A stretch of DNA of 64,000 nucleotides from Brienomyrus brachyistius (taxonomy: Eukaryota > Chordata > Actinopteri > Osteoglossiformes > Mormyridae), in the NCBI RefSeq assembly GCF_023856365.1, contig NC_064537.1:6059829-6123828 (forward strand). The letters run 5' to 3'. The notes under the pieces were generated by a model. That model was not told where the DNA came from. It saw only the letters and a list, made by a program, of their open reading frames with translations, and did no database searches. The stretch's first letter is position 1, and every line of letters starts with the position of its first letter. This document shows, piece by piece, positions 9,624 through 19,590 of this stretch. A program made the position numbers and the translations under genes.

Positions 9624-9847
9624 ATATCAGACTGAGACCCATTTTAGATAGAAGAGCAGCTGTATTGCTTTATAAACTGCTGTTGTGAATCATGCCAAAA
9701 TTCTGTAATATGGTTCTTATTCTAACAGCATGTACACGATGTTCACAATGTTGAATCATTGACTCTGAAATCCAGCAGTAAAACATGATAACATGAACGC
9801 ATTAATGTAAATAGTTTGAGGACTGAATTGCACAGAAATATCCATCC

Positions 9848-10171
9848 CTCAGTGTAGCCACTTAATCCGAACTGGGGTCATGGGGGGACCCGAACCCATC
9901 CCGGGAACAAGGGGTGCAGGTGTGAACCAACACACCTCAGGACACACACAGAGAACCAATTACAGGGCCAACTCAGAGTCGCGAATCAACCTACTGAGGA
10001 CATTTTTGGACTGTGGACGGAAACCAGAGGCCCTTGTGGAAACGCACATGACGCAGGGAGAGCATGCAGACTCCACACAGGAAGGTCCACAGGACGCCCA
10101 ACCTGAGCAAAGAACCCAGGACCTTCCTGCTGTGAGGCAGCAGCACCAACCACTGTGCCAACATGCTGCCC
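9848..10171 (-). mobile_element. Old tRNA-derived SINE, reverse orientation
   Basis: The minus strand reads like the common teleost SINE: a head of the GCAGTGGTTGGTGCTGCTGC type with A and B box remnants, then GTGTGGAGTCTGCATGCTCT and a CAGTCCAAAAATGT block. It is strongly diverged and lacks the GGAT tail. Short ORFs across it are not genes. Confidence 0.7.
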
Positions 10172-10184
10172 CAGCACAGAGATA

Positions 10185-10285
10185 ATGTTTATATAACAAG
10201 TCTTTGCATAGCTAATAAATCTCTTCATCATGTAACCATTGTCCCCCCCACGACCCGCCCCACACCCATCAGAGGATCTCTGACA
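10185..10285 (+). pseudogene. Orphan 5' flank of a lost family A V gene
   Basis: ATAATGTTTATATAACAAGT through CTTCATCATGTAACCATTG to CCCATCAGAGG aligns with 7770-7850, the region just before the V3 promoter. Homology then stops (ATCTCTGAC), and no leader or V exon follows. A V gene was deleted here or the duplication ended here. Confidence 0.6.
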
Positions 10286-10594
10286 ATAACACTCCTTGTG
10301 TGTTTATACTACAAGTTAATACCACAAGTGCCACTAGGGAATTCAGTCTATAATTATATGCAGAGAAAGATACAGCAGCAGATACTATGAGCAGGAAAAT
10401 GTGACATTTTTCATAAAATAATAATTTGTGCACATTTAGGAGGATTTATCAGGAATATTTTATTTAATGAACCAAAAATATCTCCTTCACTGCTCTGAGG
10501 AAGGAGATGCAAGATATGAGAGAAAGCAGGTAACACTGAGGAACGTCTATGCAAATTTATAGCTGCATCAATGGCTGCTGGTCAGGACTTATAT
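10286..10594. other. Intergenic, nothing recognised
   Basis: No gene, RNA or repeat recognised. Confidence 0.4.
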
Positions 10595-10988
10595 ACAGAC
10601 ATGGAAAAAATAAGAGACAACTTTATATTTTTAAACGAATCTGAAATTTCAAATCCGGGTCTAACTGTGGTTCTGCTTCCATCTTCAACGTTTCTAAGAC
10701 AGCAGCACAGAAGGATACGGTGAAGCAGGAGACTCTGGGAACGAGCAGAAACCAGCCACAAAGAGGGCAGAAGTGACTTTCTAATGGCAGAGATGACTGT
10801 TAACTTATTTGACAGTTTCTCATGAATAATAGGATGATATCAGGTGACCTTCAAAAGGGAAGCATTAAGTGCAGGTGAGAAGTGCAGTGCTAGGACAGTT
10901 CTTATCAGGCTCCTAGAAGCAGGACTGAAGTCCCATGAAGCCAGGAAGAAGCCCTTCATGAATGAGAAAGAAGAACCAGGCGGCAGTT

Positions 10989-10990
<2 letters not shown>
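10595..10990 (-). mobile_element. DNA-transposon relic with AAGAGAC-type terminal repeat
   Basis: Starts ACAGACATGGAAAAAATAAG (terminal-repeat type ACAGCTCTGGAAA..AAGAGACC). Its distal part (CCATGAAGCCAGGAAGAAGC) is the reverse complement of a segment of the element at 58,571-59,869. The other terminus is replaced by the TA repeat at 10,991. Confidence 0.65.
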
Positions 10991-11054
<64 letters not shown>

Positions 11055-11055
11055 C
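10991..11055. repeat. (TA)n microsatellite
   Basis: About 32 TA dinucleotides with a few G/C interruptions. A further AT-rich patch lies at 11,085-11,110. Confidence 0.97.
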
Positions 11056-11258
11056 TGTATAAATAAAACACTTTCATCTGTGTGTATATATATTTATATA
11101 TATATATTCATTCACAATTAAGCAAATAAAGCAAAAAAACTCATTTTTTATATTTTTTATAAAAACACTTTCATCTGTAATAAGTTGAAAAAATATTGAC
11201 TGTAATGAAGTGATGAAGGATCTTACAGGGAGCTGTTTGCTGCTGTTTAAGTTCTTCT

Positions 11259-11272
11259 CCATAAGGGGGCGC
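11259..11272 (+). promoter_or_regulatory. CTCF-like motif upstream of V5
   Basis: CCATAAGGGGGCGC matches 12 of 14 positions of the CTCF core CCASYAGRKGGCRS, about 1.2 kb before the V5 leader. Binding is inferred only. Confidence 0.35.
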
Positions 11273-11587
11273 CAGAGCTCCTTACGGAGGGTCATACAGA
11301 CTTCTGTGTTCAGGGTGACTCAGAACAGCAGGCTGTAAAGCTTATGGCTCTGCAGTGTGTTACTCTACTCAGGATTCAGTGAGAGACGTCTGACTATAAT
11401 CCTCTGTCTGTGACCTTTATCACACAGGTATCATTAGGGAATCCAATCTAATTCTGGCCCTTAGATTCAGAAGTTTAACTTATCTAGCAAACATGTTTTT
11501 CCATTGCAGCATATGAGTGAAGAAAACTTGTGGTCACAGGCCAGAGTCAGCCAGCATCCCTGGAACAGTCAGAGTTACAGCTCAAGG

Positions 11588-11796
11588 GGCAGCGTGTGGC
11601 GCAGTGGGCTAAGCAGCAGGTAATGAGTTCAAACCCAGCCTCAGCACGTCGGCGGGTCCTTGACCAAGGCCCTTAAGCCCCAGATCCCTGGGCGCCCCAA
11701 CAGGTGGCTGTTCTTCATGGACAACTTACCCTAAAAAAGGTCAAGTAGAGGGAGGCATAAAGACAATTTCCCCATGGGGATTAGTAAAGTGATAAT
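11588..11796 (+). mobile_element. tRNA-derived SINE of a second family
   Basis: A box GTGTGGCGCAGTGGGCTAAG and B box GAGTTCAAACCC, followed by a body with CCAAGGCCCTTAAGCCCCAG and GACAATTTCCCCATGGGGAT. It is absent from the paralogous site near 25,480, so it inserted after the duplication. Confidence 0.8.
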
Positions 11797-12410
11797 GACC
11801 TAAGAGTGATTTAAACACTCAGAGCAGCTGAACCCATGACCTTCCAGACATGGGCGCCGAGCCCTACCCTGCTGGGCTGTACACTCTGTGTTCATGTCAT
11901 TATGCCTTAGAGGCAAATTTTCTTTCTCTGTGAAAGCTTCATTATCTTATATTATTAGCATAAACGTTAATATTATTGTAAAAAAACAAGAGTCTCTCTC
12001 ATTACAATGTTGATTCTCCAGCCTCATGAGTGTGTGTCCCATCCCTGACTGTCAGGTTCCTTTATCTGAAATTGTAGGCAGTTGCGAAATTACTGTTTAT
12101 TAAAGTCAAACTGACAAATCTGAAAGGTCTCTGAGATAATGGCAGCCAGGGCTTCTGAAAAAAACTAAACCAATCATATCTACTATATCTACTGCAAAGG
12201 TAAACCAAGATATTTTTAAATATAACAATATAATTATTTAACAAATACCAAAGGTAATCTGACATGATTAGAGCATCAGCAGATCTATAAGCCATTAATG
12301 CTGATTCTTCAGCTTGTGTCCATCTCAAACAGCACAGTTATCCATATACAGCAGTACAGCCATCTGTCTTTCTGCTTCACTTGATTTCACTCAACAATCC
12401 CCAGAGATTC

Positions 12411-12438
12411 ATTTGCTTCTGCTGGACTCTGTATAAAA
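12411..12438 (+). promoter_or_regulatory. V5 promoter: reverse octamer and TATA
   Basis: ATTTGCTT (12411-12418) is 7 of 8 of the reverse octamer ATTTGCAT. TATAAAA is at 12432-12438, 63 bp before the leader ATG. Confidence 0.7.
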
Positions 12439-12500
12439 GCCAGAGTGACACCTTCAAACACACAGACATCAGTCACATTCAAGGACGCCTCTGTAACACA

Positions 12501-12956
12501 ATGGCTGTTACAACCACTTTATTCTTTTTACTGGGTGTTTTCACATGCAAGTCTATCTGCTGTAGCCAGTTAAACATGAAATTTAAGTGCAGTTCTTGGT
12601 AATGATTTGTTCTGTATTTCTTGACGTACAAAAACACTCTTTTTTTCCATCAGGTGTTTATTGTAATGTTGAACTCACCCAGTCAGAGTCCATCACTGTG
12701 AAACCTGGAGGATCTCCAAGCATCTCCTGTAAAGTCTCTTACTCAGTAACTAGCTATGGCACACACTGGATCCGACATCCTGTGGGGAAAGCACTGGAGT
12801 GGATTGGAGTAATATGGGCTAGTGGGAGCATTGAATACAAAGAGTCACTGAAAAATAAATTCACCATCTCCAGAGACACCTCCAGCAACACAGTGTCCTT
12901 ACAAGGGAGGAGCCTGCAGACTGAAGACACAGCTGTGTACTACTGTGCACGACTAT
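12501..12956 (+). CDS. IGHV: IGHV segment V5 (family B), open frame but GC splice donor
   Basis: Leader exon 12501-12546 (MAVTTTLFFLLGVFT plus one base) is followed by GCAAGT, where its duplicate V11 has GTAAGT. V exon 12654-12956 after acceptor CCATCAG. Joined frame: CVYCNVELTQSESITVKPG. Cys23, Trp41 (HWIRHP) and Cys104 (YYCAR) are present with no stop. CDR1 is YSVTSYG (one residue shorter than in the V2 type) and CDR2 is IWASGSI. GC-AG introns can be spliced when the rest of the donor is strong, as here, so the gene may be weakly expressed rather than dead. The RSS is near consensus. Confidence 0.85.
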
Positions 12957-12995
12957 CACAGTGAGAGAATGTAATGGGAGAGTGATACAAAAACT
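12957..12995 (+). other. V5 recombination signal (23-bp spacer)
   Basis: CACAGTG 12957-12963, 23-bp spacer, ACAAAAACT 12987-12995. Confidence 0.92.
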
Positions 12996-13117
12996 CACTG
13001 AGACCTAATGTGATGCAGGTCTTTTTTGACACGTTTCTGTAGTTTATAATACTTTACCTTACAATGTTTGTGCAACATCTGATATTAATACTACACATTA
13101 ATTCTGATAATTTTATA

Positions 13118-13880
13118 AGGTGGATATAAAAAGTGTGCAAACACAAGACATTGTTGAAGCACTGTTTGATTTGCTTATAGCATTCGGTCTTTCTGGGTAG
13201 GAGTCGGCCAGCGAGCCACATCTTGACTTGGCACTGTTTGTCCACTCTTCCTTGCAAACGAGCTCACTATCTGTCAGACCACGAGGGCATCTCTTGTGCA
13301 CAGCTCTCTTCAGGTCACCCCACAGCAGATTTTTAATTGGGTTTAGCTCTGGGCTCTGGCTGGGCCATTCCAAAGCTTTACTCTTCTTCTGGTGAAGCCT
13401 TCCTTTGGTTGACTTAGATATATGCTTGGTGTCCTACTGTAGTCATGCGGAAAGGTGAAATTCCTCATTATCTTTAGCTTTCTAGCAAACACCTGAAAGT
13501 TTTGGGCCAAAATTGACCAGTATTTTGAACTGGTCATAATTCCCTCCCCCTTGACTAAAGCCCCAGTTCCAGCTGAAGAAAAACAAACCCTAAGCATGAT
13601 GCTGCCCCCAGGGTTGGGGCCATTCTGCAGTGCATTCATCAATTCCAGTGTAAATCAGGAAATGGAACTGGATTTGGGATCTGAGAATGAAAAAGAAACT
13701 GGGTAACAGATTTAGAAATGAATTTGAACTTTAGGGAGGTTAAAATTCCAACTCCAGTTCTATTCCCTGATCTGGATTGGAATTGATGAATGCATTCCGG
13801 AATGGCCCCCACCCTGACTGCCACCACCATGCTTCACTGTGGGTTTGGTCTTATTTTGGAGATGCTTACTGGTGTTTTTG
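13118..13880 (-). mobile_element. Tc1-like transposon relic
   Basis: On the minus strand, WPSQSPELNPIKNLLWGDLK (13,300-13,370 region) is the C-terminal signature of Tc1/mariner transposases. Flanking DNA (CACCATGCTTCACTGTGGG near 13,830; CATGATGCTGCC near 13,600) is also typical Tc1. Frames are broken and a 208-bp foldback element interrupts it at 13,609-13,816. Not functional. Confidence 0.75.
13609..13816. mobile_element. Foldback MITE, hAT-like, nested in the Tc1 relic
   Basis: Arms of about 38 bp (13,609-13,647 and 13,778-13,816) are inverted copies starting CAGGGT.GGGGCCATTC and sharing GCATTCATCAATTCCA. Pairing continues inward (AAATCAGGAAATGGAACTGG against its near-complement), so most of the 208 bp can fold back. 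The flanking octamers GCTGCCCC and ACTGCCAC match at 6 of 8, compatible with an aged 8-bp hAT target duplication. Confidence 0.78.
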
Positions 13881-13930
13881 CGCCAAACCTACCTTTGCGA
13901 ATTGTGGCCAAAAAAAATCCAACATTGCTT

Positions 13931-14137
13931 TAATCAGGATGGGGTGCCAACCCCCCACAGGGACCACACTTATGGGGAATTTGGTCACTCCAACTAACCT
14001 CAGCATGTCGGACTACAGGGGGAAACCAGAGCACCCCCATGACGACAGGAGGATAACATACAAACTACAGGCACTTGGAACCACAGCAGAGACTCAAACC
14101 CTGGTCTCAGTGCTAACCAAAGCCCCACCATCCCATG
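13931..14137 (-). mobile_element. Degenerate tRNA-derived SINE, reverse
   Basis: Retains GGGGAATTTGGTCACTCCAA, CCTCAGCATGT, GGGGGAAACCAGAG and a B box remnant (ACTCAAACCCTG), all in the reverse orientation of the GGAT-tailed SINE. Confidence 0.65.
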
Positions 14138-14338
14138 GAAAAACCGAATCATTTTTCCTAAATGAAACTTCAATATTCACATACGTTGTAAAGGAATTAT
14201 ATACTATTGATAAAGCCATAAAAATGAATTCAAGAATGATTTATGTCTGATAGCAAAATTAAAAGTCCATAAAAGACACTCCTTAGTTTTTGTGACAAAT
14301 TCTTCATTGCCCAGTGTTATCAAACTAAAAAGACATGA

Positions 14339-14392
14339 CTGCAGTTCCAGCAGGAACCACAAGATGTCCACAGTGTGACAGTAAATGCTAGA
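14339..14392 (+). repeat. Recurrent family A 5' block, copy 3
   Basis: Shortened copy of the block at 5998, 0.6 kb before the V6 leader. Confidence 0.65.
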
Positions 14393-14957
14393 CTATAGCA
14401 ACTGTGTTAATTCTAGTATATATATTTCTATACTATATATTTCTAGTGAATCATTGCCTAAATTGTCCCTAAATTATGTATATTGTGTAAAACATTTGTT
14501 GTAATGTAATTTAAAATATGAATATCTTCATACTTATATTCCATTCTATTCTGTTAAAAACTGAGTAACTGATTTGGTAAAAGAATACTGTATAAGAAAA
14601 TAACATTTCAACTATACAAAACACACAATAACATAAATTAATTTAATAAAATCTCTTCCCTATTGCTGAATTTCAAAATGGATTTAATATTAGACGCTGG
14701 GCAATGTAGATTACACAAAAGGTGTTATTATTGTTTGTGGACTGTATCGCACATGAACTATTTGTTTATTTATGTTTTACATATTAAATTAATCTGATTA
14801 TCATGTGACCACACCCACTACCTGCCTGGCAGAGGAGGATCATGTACAAACCTGCCACAGCTTTTAAAGGAGCCAGTGTCAGTGTGTGACAGAGAGCAGC
14901 AGTCACTGGGACTCAGTGTGTACTTTACCTCAGTGCTCCTCCCTCTGTCCTGCAGCC

Positions 14958-15403
14958 ATGAAGCTCCTACCAGCCCTGCTCACCCTCACAGCACTGGCTC
15001 TCTCAGGTCCCTGTCTCTCTCCTCTCTGTCTCTCTTTCTCTCTGCATCTTTCTTTGTGCTCATCTAAAAGTCTGCTCTACCTCTTTATTTACAGGTGTGA
15101 AGGCTCAGATTGTACTGACTGAGTCTGAACCAGTGGCAAAGAGACCAGGAGAATCACATAAACTGACATGTACAGCCTCTGGGTTCACATTCAGTAGCTT
15201 GTGGATGCACTGGGTTAGACAGGCTCCTGGGAAGGGACTGGAGTGGGTTGCTCGGATCCACAGTAGTGGTAGTAGCACCTGGTACTCCCAGTCCCTTCAG
15301 GGCAGGTTCACCATCTCCAGAGACAACGGCAAGAACCAGGTGTATTTACAGATGAACAGCCTGAAAGCTGAAGACACGGCTGTGTACTACTGTGCCGGAG
15401 ACT
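14958..15403 (+). CDS. IGHV: IGHV segment V6 (family A), intact
   Basis: Leader exon 14958-15006 ([16 protein letters not shown] plus one base), donor GTCCCT, acceptor TTTACAG, V exon 15095-15403. Joined frame: [20 protein letters not shown]. Cys23, Trp41 (HWVRQ) and Cys104 (YYCAG) are present with no stop. CDR1 is GFTFSSLW and CDR2 is IHSSGSST. The end is AGD rather than the usual ARx, so the first junction residue differs from its paralogues. The 5' flank (CATGTGACCACACCCACTAC) is shared with V13, pointing to a recent common duplication. RSS at 15404. Expected functional. Confidence 0.93.
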
Positions 15404-15441
15404 CACAGTGATGGGGGCTGTGGGGAAGCCGTACAAATACT
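15404..15441 (+). other. V6 recombination signal (22-bp spacer)
   Basis: CACAGTG 15404-15410, 22-bp spacer, ACAAATACT 15433-15441. Confidence 0.85.
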
Positions 15442-16734
15442 ACTTCCTCACAGAGAACAAGGTTGTCTTAGTTTCTAATTAAATTAAATTTAGAATCTTT
15501 CAAGCTCTCTGCACTAATAAAGGTACAGGCACATTTTATGTGGAATTATCTATTGTGAAAATCCTTATTCTTCAAGGTTGTATAATAGAAGTACTGTTAC
15601 CCCTGGTCATATATGAGAACTTTACATGTGAGATTGATCAGGAAGATTTGATGATCGTCGTAGTTAATTAACATGGAGCATGAGCCTGTTTATACACTAA
15701 CAGCAAAGAGACGGTTCCGTTACAGAGATGGTGAACTCAGGTGCAGTGAAGGAAAACAGCAGCAGTGCTTGTAATCTCTACTAAACCTGTACTGGTAAAG
15801 AGCTGGCGAGAGTCTGTAATCAAACCTGCTGTTCAACAAGCTGAAAGGTGAAGAAAAGCGATGTTTTCAGCTGCTCCCATCCACCGCCGTTTGTCTTCCA
15901 CAGCAGCAAAGCTACAGTAAAGCTATACAAGTTAAAATAGAAGCTGTTTGTATGCAGATAAACTGTTAGCTTAGTTTGACACAATATTTAAATTTGGCAA
16001 CTTGCAGCAGGCTGACAGCAGCCGTCACACTTTGTCGCAATGATACCTGCAGCATGCAGGGGTGAGTCTAAAGGGGAGCATGGCGTGTACTCAACTAGAT
16101 CTATTTCAAGGCTTTAGTAATATTATTCTGCCGATTTAGATTAATATGAATAATATTACATAGTTATAATAATTTAAATAATATATTATAAATATAACAT
16201 AAAAATTACCCACCCCCTCCCCCAACAGCCTTGGGCCGCTGAAACTCTGAGACACTGAATTATCCAACCACCACACATGCTCCTTTAAAGGCTTACAAAC
16301 ACACTCATTCTCTAACACACTTAAACACACACACTCATTCTCTAACAAACCTAAACACACACACTCTTACTCACATTCACTTACACACACGAACATGAGC
16401 ACAGCATTCCTATCTCATCCAGGAGATACAATCCTGTCAGAACTTTTTTTATGCCTCCAATAAATGTACAAGAACACAGACAGTAAAGGCCGTTTTAATT
16501 TATGCCTTAGTTTAAGATATATGTACTGTATACCTTTTTCAGTAATTTTATTTTACATTTTATTTATTTTTGCATTTAAGAAAGTGTTTTCTTTTAAAAA
16601 GCAAAACAAATATGTACATAAATGCACTAAAAGGGTTTAGTTCTTTTGTCAGTTGTTGTATGGAGTTCAATCATTGAAAATATTCCTAAAACGGAAACCC
16701 ATGAGTTATTCATTTTAAGAATAGGTACGATTGG
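15442..16734. other. Intergenic, AC-rich patch, no gene
   Basis: Nothing coding recognised. Loose ACACACTCATTCTCTAACA-type repeats lie at 16,300-16,385. Confidence 0.45.
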
Positions 16735-16838
16735 TCTTTAATAAGACAAAAGTATTTCTTATCCGATTACTCGATTAATCGATGGAATAATCGATAGAAT
16801 ACTCGATTTCTAAAATAATCGAGAGCTGCAGCCCTAAT
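16735..16838. repeat. Dispersed ATCGATTA-rich repeat
   Basis: TACTCGATTAATCGATGGAA, AATAATCGATAG and a GCTGCAGCCCTAATGC end form a motif common in teleost dispersed DNA repeats. The class is not certain. Confidence 0.5.
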
Positions 16839-17015
16839 GCACATCTAAACAGTGAAACTTATAAATGCAGTTCCGCTAAAAACCAAAAGATGTCCCTAGT
16901 CTCAAAATAAAAGCAGACAGTTAATCAACATGGAATATTTTGGGATGCATCCATTTGCAACGAATGAAGCAAACTACATTGCATTTATAAACTGTTCACA
17001 ATAGCATAAACATAT

Positions 17016-17286
17016 TGTGATGCCCGTCCGCTCCTCGTGTGTGCCACGCCCCCTAATTACCCACGTGTGATTCCCTGATTGTGCCCAGTCGCGTCATGTT
17101 CTTTTCTGATTAGTTCCCTGTATTTAAGTCTCTGTTGTACACTAACCCGTTGTCTGTCATTGATGTTACCTGGTGTTCGTTGACCTGCCCTGAATAAACC
17201 CCTGTCTGCCCCGATTTCTGCCTGCCTGCCTGTTTGTGGATCGCTCGCACTTCCTGAGCGATCTTCCGTCTTGCTCGCCCGTGACA
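17016..17286 (+). mobile_element. Solo LTR with perfect CATAT target duplication
   Basis: TGTGATGCCC to CGTGACA, with the CACGTGT, TATTTAAGTCT and CCTGAATAAAC blocks of the same family as the LTRs at 613 and 4211. CATAT occurs at 17,011-17,015 and 17,287-17,291. Degenerate family A flank (from 16,863) lies on the left. Confidence 0.92.
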
Positions 17287-17291
17287 CATAT

Positions 17292-18383
17292 ACATTGTAA
17301 AATACATTTTATTGCATTAAATATGTATATTTGAACACCTTACAGAAACAAAACAACATATTTAGCTTGCAGGATTGCTATTAAAAAGATATAGAACATA
17401 AGAACATTCAGGACATAAGAATGAACTATCACTTCTCCATTTGCCACCATCTGTCTTTGAGCTTTAGTTGTTTTCATATTCAAATTCCCCAGAGTTTTCA
17501 TGCATTTTTCACTGTACATTTTGTAAAAAATATTGTGATGTTCAGACAATCTCACAAATACTGGTTACAATAATACATTTATAATGTAACTGTATCTATA
17601 TCATGTGCTGATACTGCATATGATTCAGAATTAGCTTGTGATTTTTATGGTTAAAACACAAAACTATGGTTAAATGGAAGCACCTTGTCCTCCGAGACAC
17701 AACAAACTGGTAAAAATGAGAATATTACTTTACACTTTACAACATCTTGGCCAATGGTTTATTCCCCCTTTCAGAAATTGCACTATTTAAAATACAAAAT
17801 GGTAGAGCTCAGTTTCAAGTGAATTCATCCTCTCATTTTGTTTTTATTTCACTAAACAATGATAAACCAGATGTGACAAATGCTTTTCTTGCTTTTCTTT
17901 CTGCCCCAGAGGAATCAAGCAGGAGGTTAAGTCAGTGACCCACCAGGAATTCTCCACATTCTCCCAGTTCACCCACTGACTCTGCAGGGCAACTAAGCGG
18001 GACAAGATTTGGTCAGAACAGCAAGCAGAAGATGCTCGTTCAGTCAAACAAAGTACAATGTACAAGTCAAACCCAGAATAGACAGAAGAAAGTCAAACCC
18101 ATTTGGGTAACCAACAGATGTAGCTGGGGCAGAAGGCAGGACGACAAAACGACAGACAGGGACACTGACAGTGAGTATGAGAACTGGGAGTGTGAGTGAT
18201 CGTTTGAGGCACCTGCAGGTGGAGATGGCCAGAGAGGATGAGCATTCCTGCAGCAGGTACCGAGTACTGGACAGACGCATTGATCCATAACTGAACTACA
18301 GGCATTGATATAAAAAATGCTTCTCTGATCGACTTGTCTAGTTGTGTAAAAAGAGCCACTGTCAATGACATCATGGAAATCAT
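17292..18383. other. Intergenic, V7 5' side
   Basis: No gene or known repeat recognised. Short ORFs on the minus strand near 18,070-18,440 are not supported. Confidence 0.4.
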
Positions 18384-18406
18384 ATGCAAAACGGTCACCT
18401 ATTAAA
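18384..18406 (+). promoter_or_regulatory. V7 promoter: octamer variant and TATA-like
   Basis: ATGCAAAA (18384-18391, 7 of 8 octamer) and TATTAAA near 18,400, about 60-75 bp before the leader ATG. Confidence 0.6.
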
Positions 18407-18459
18407 GGGGAGGTGTCACTGTGTGGATGCTGTATCACCCAGTAAAGACGTCCTCAGTC

Positions 18460-18899
18460 ATGGACGTGTTTCTAGGGCTTTGGATTTTTGTACATTTACT
18501 GAAAGGTAAGATGATATTTATGCTGCAATTTGTGTTGTTACAAGAACAAGAAGATGGATCAGTAAAGTATGTCTGTCTTTGGTCACATCTCTTGTTTCAC
18601 AGGGTCTCTCAGCATCCCCTTGACCCCATCCACATACTCAGAGGTAAAGACTCCAGGTCAGTCTCTAAGCATCACATGTCACGGTTCAGGCTACACTTTT
18701 TCAAGCTACTGGATTCACTGGGTTCGTCAGGCTCCTGGAAAGGGCTTGGAATGGCTGGGATATGATGGTGGCACAAGCTACGCAAACAGTGTGAAGGGTC
18801 GCCTGAACCTGAACAGAGAAAGCTCCAACAGCAGGTCATCTCTCACACTGACTGATCTCAGAGCGGAGGACACCGCTGTGTATTACTGCGCCCGAGACG
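18460..18899 (+). CDS. IGHV: IGHV segment V7 (family C), open frame with weak RSS
   Basis: Leader exon 18460-18505 ([15 protein letters not shown] plus one base) ends at donor GTAAGA. Acceptor TTTCACAG, V exon 18603-18899. Frame: [20 protein letters not shown]. Cys23 (ITCHGSG), Trp41 ([10 protein letters not shown]) and Cys104 (YYCARD) are present with no stop. CDR1 is [11 protein letters not shown]2 is very short (YDGGTS). FR3 is distinctive ([20 protein letters not shown]). This is the only full member of a third V family in the window. Its heptamer has one substitution and its nonamer matches only 5 of 9, so rearrangement may be rare. The 3' two-thirds is duplicated at 20,262. Confidence 0.85.
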
Positions 18900-18938
18900 C
18901 ACAGCGTGAGAGGGGAACAGGGCAGCTGCACAGTAAGT
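18900..18938 (+). other. V7 recombination signal, degenerate
   Basis: Heptamer CACAGCG (one change, at position 6). At the 23-bp spacing the nonamer is ACAGTAAGT, 5 of 9. Confidence 0.55.
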
Positions 18939-19395
18939 AGCTGGAGAACACAAGAGGACATACGTTACTTAAAGGAGCGGTACAGAGGTGCGGCAGTAAG
19001 CATAGTCACCTCACACCTCGATTCCTCTCCCAAAATATCTCCAGTCCTCCCCCCTCACAGCAGGCTCCCCCTTTTCTAACCTGTACACCTGAACATGGGT
19101 AAAGGAGCCTGTGAATTCTGCCTGAACGTTAGTAGCTCCTACAGTGGAGTCCCTGGTACAGTGTGATCCAGGATCCAAAATAAACACTCACCAGATGTCA
19201 AATTCAGGTAGAATGTGGTTGATTGTCGCTTGCAACACAAATGTTTATGTGACAGAAAAAGGTAATTTGTTATTGTGGCTCGTGAAGAACAGGCTTGGCC
19301 ATTTTTTTCATTTATCAGCCACCTTGACCTGTGAGTGAAAAAGCGAATTTTGGACCCTGGTGTGATCTCTCTCTTACAGGAAGGTGGGTGGCTTG

Positions 19396-19567
19396 TCAGG
19401 GCACACTCACACACAGGCTGTTTGTACACACGAGGGCAATTTGGAATCAACAGCTTACCTGGAGGGAACCCCACAACAACACATACAGTACTGGGGTGGA
19501 AACTCGAACCCTGGCCCTAGAGCTGCGAGGCAACAGGGCAAACCACTGCATCACAGTGCCACCCCCA
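19396..19567 (-). mobile_element. SINE relic in left duplication copy
   Basis: CAGGGCACACTCACACAC through ACTCGAACCCTGGCC to CAGTGCCACCCC, the reverse orientation of the tRNA-derived SINE, diverged. Repeated at 20,947-21,118. Confidence 0.65.
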
Positions 19568-19590
19568 GTTCCAAAATATAGTATGAAAAC

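Larger units (their letters stand above)
11167..13013 (+). repeat. Segmental duplication unit carrying V5
   Basis: Collinear with 25,073-26,669, which carries V11. Both begin ATCTGTAATAAGTTGAAAA and run through the V gene to GACCTAATGTGATGCAGGTC after the RSS. The V5 copy holds an extra SINE at 11,588-11,796. Each unit has the CTCF-like motif CCATAAGGGGGCGC (11,259 and 25,156). Confidence 0.85.

Noticed and set aside
18929..18935. CACAGTA as an alternative heptamer for V7
   Set aside because: No nonamer at 12 or 23 bp.
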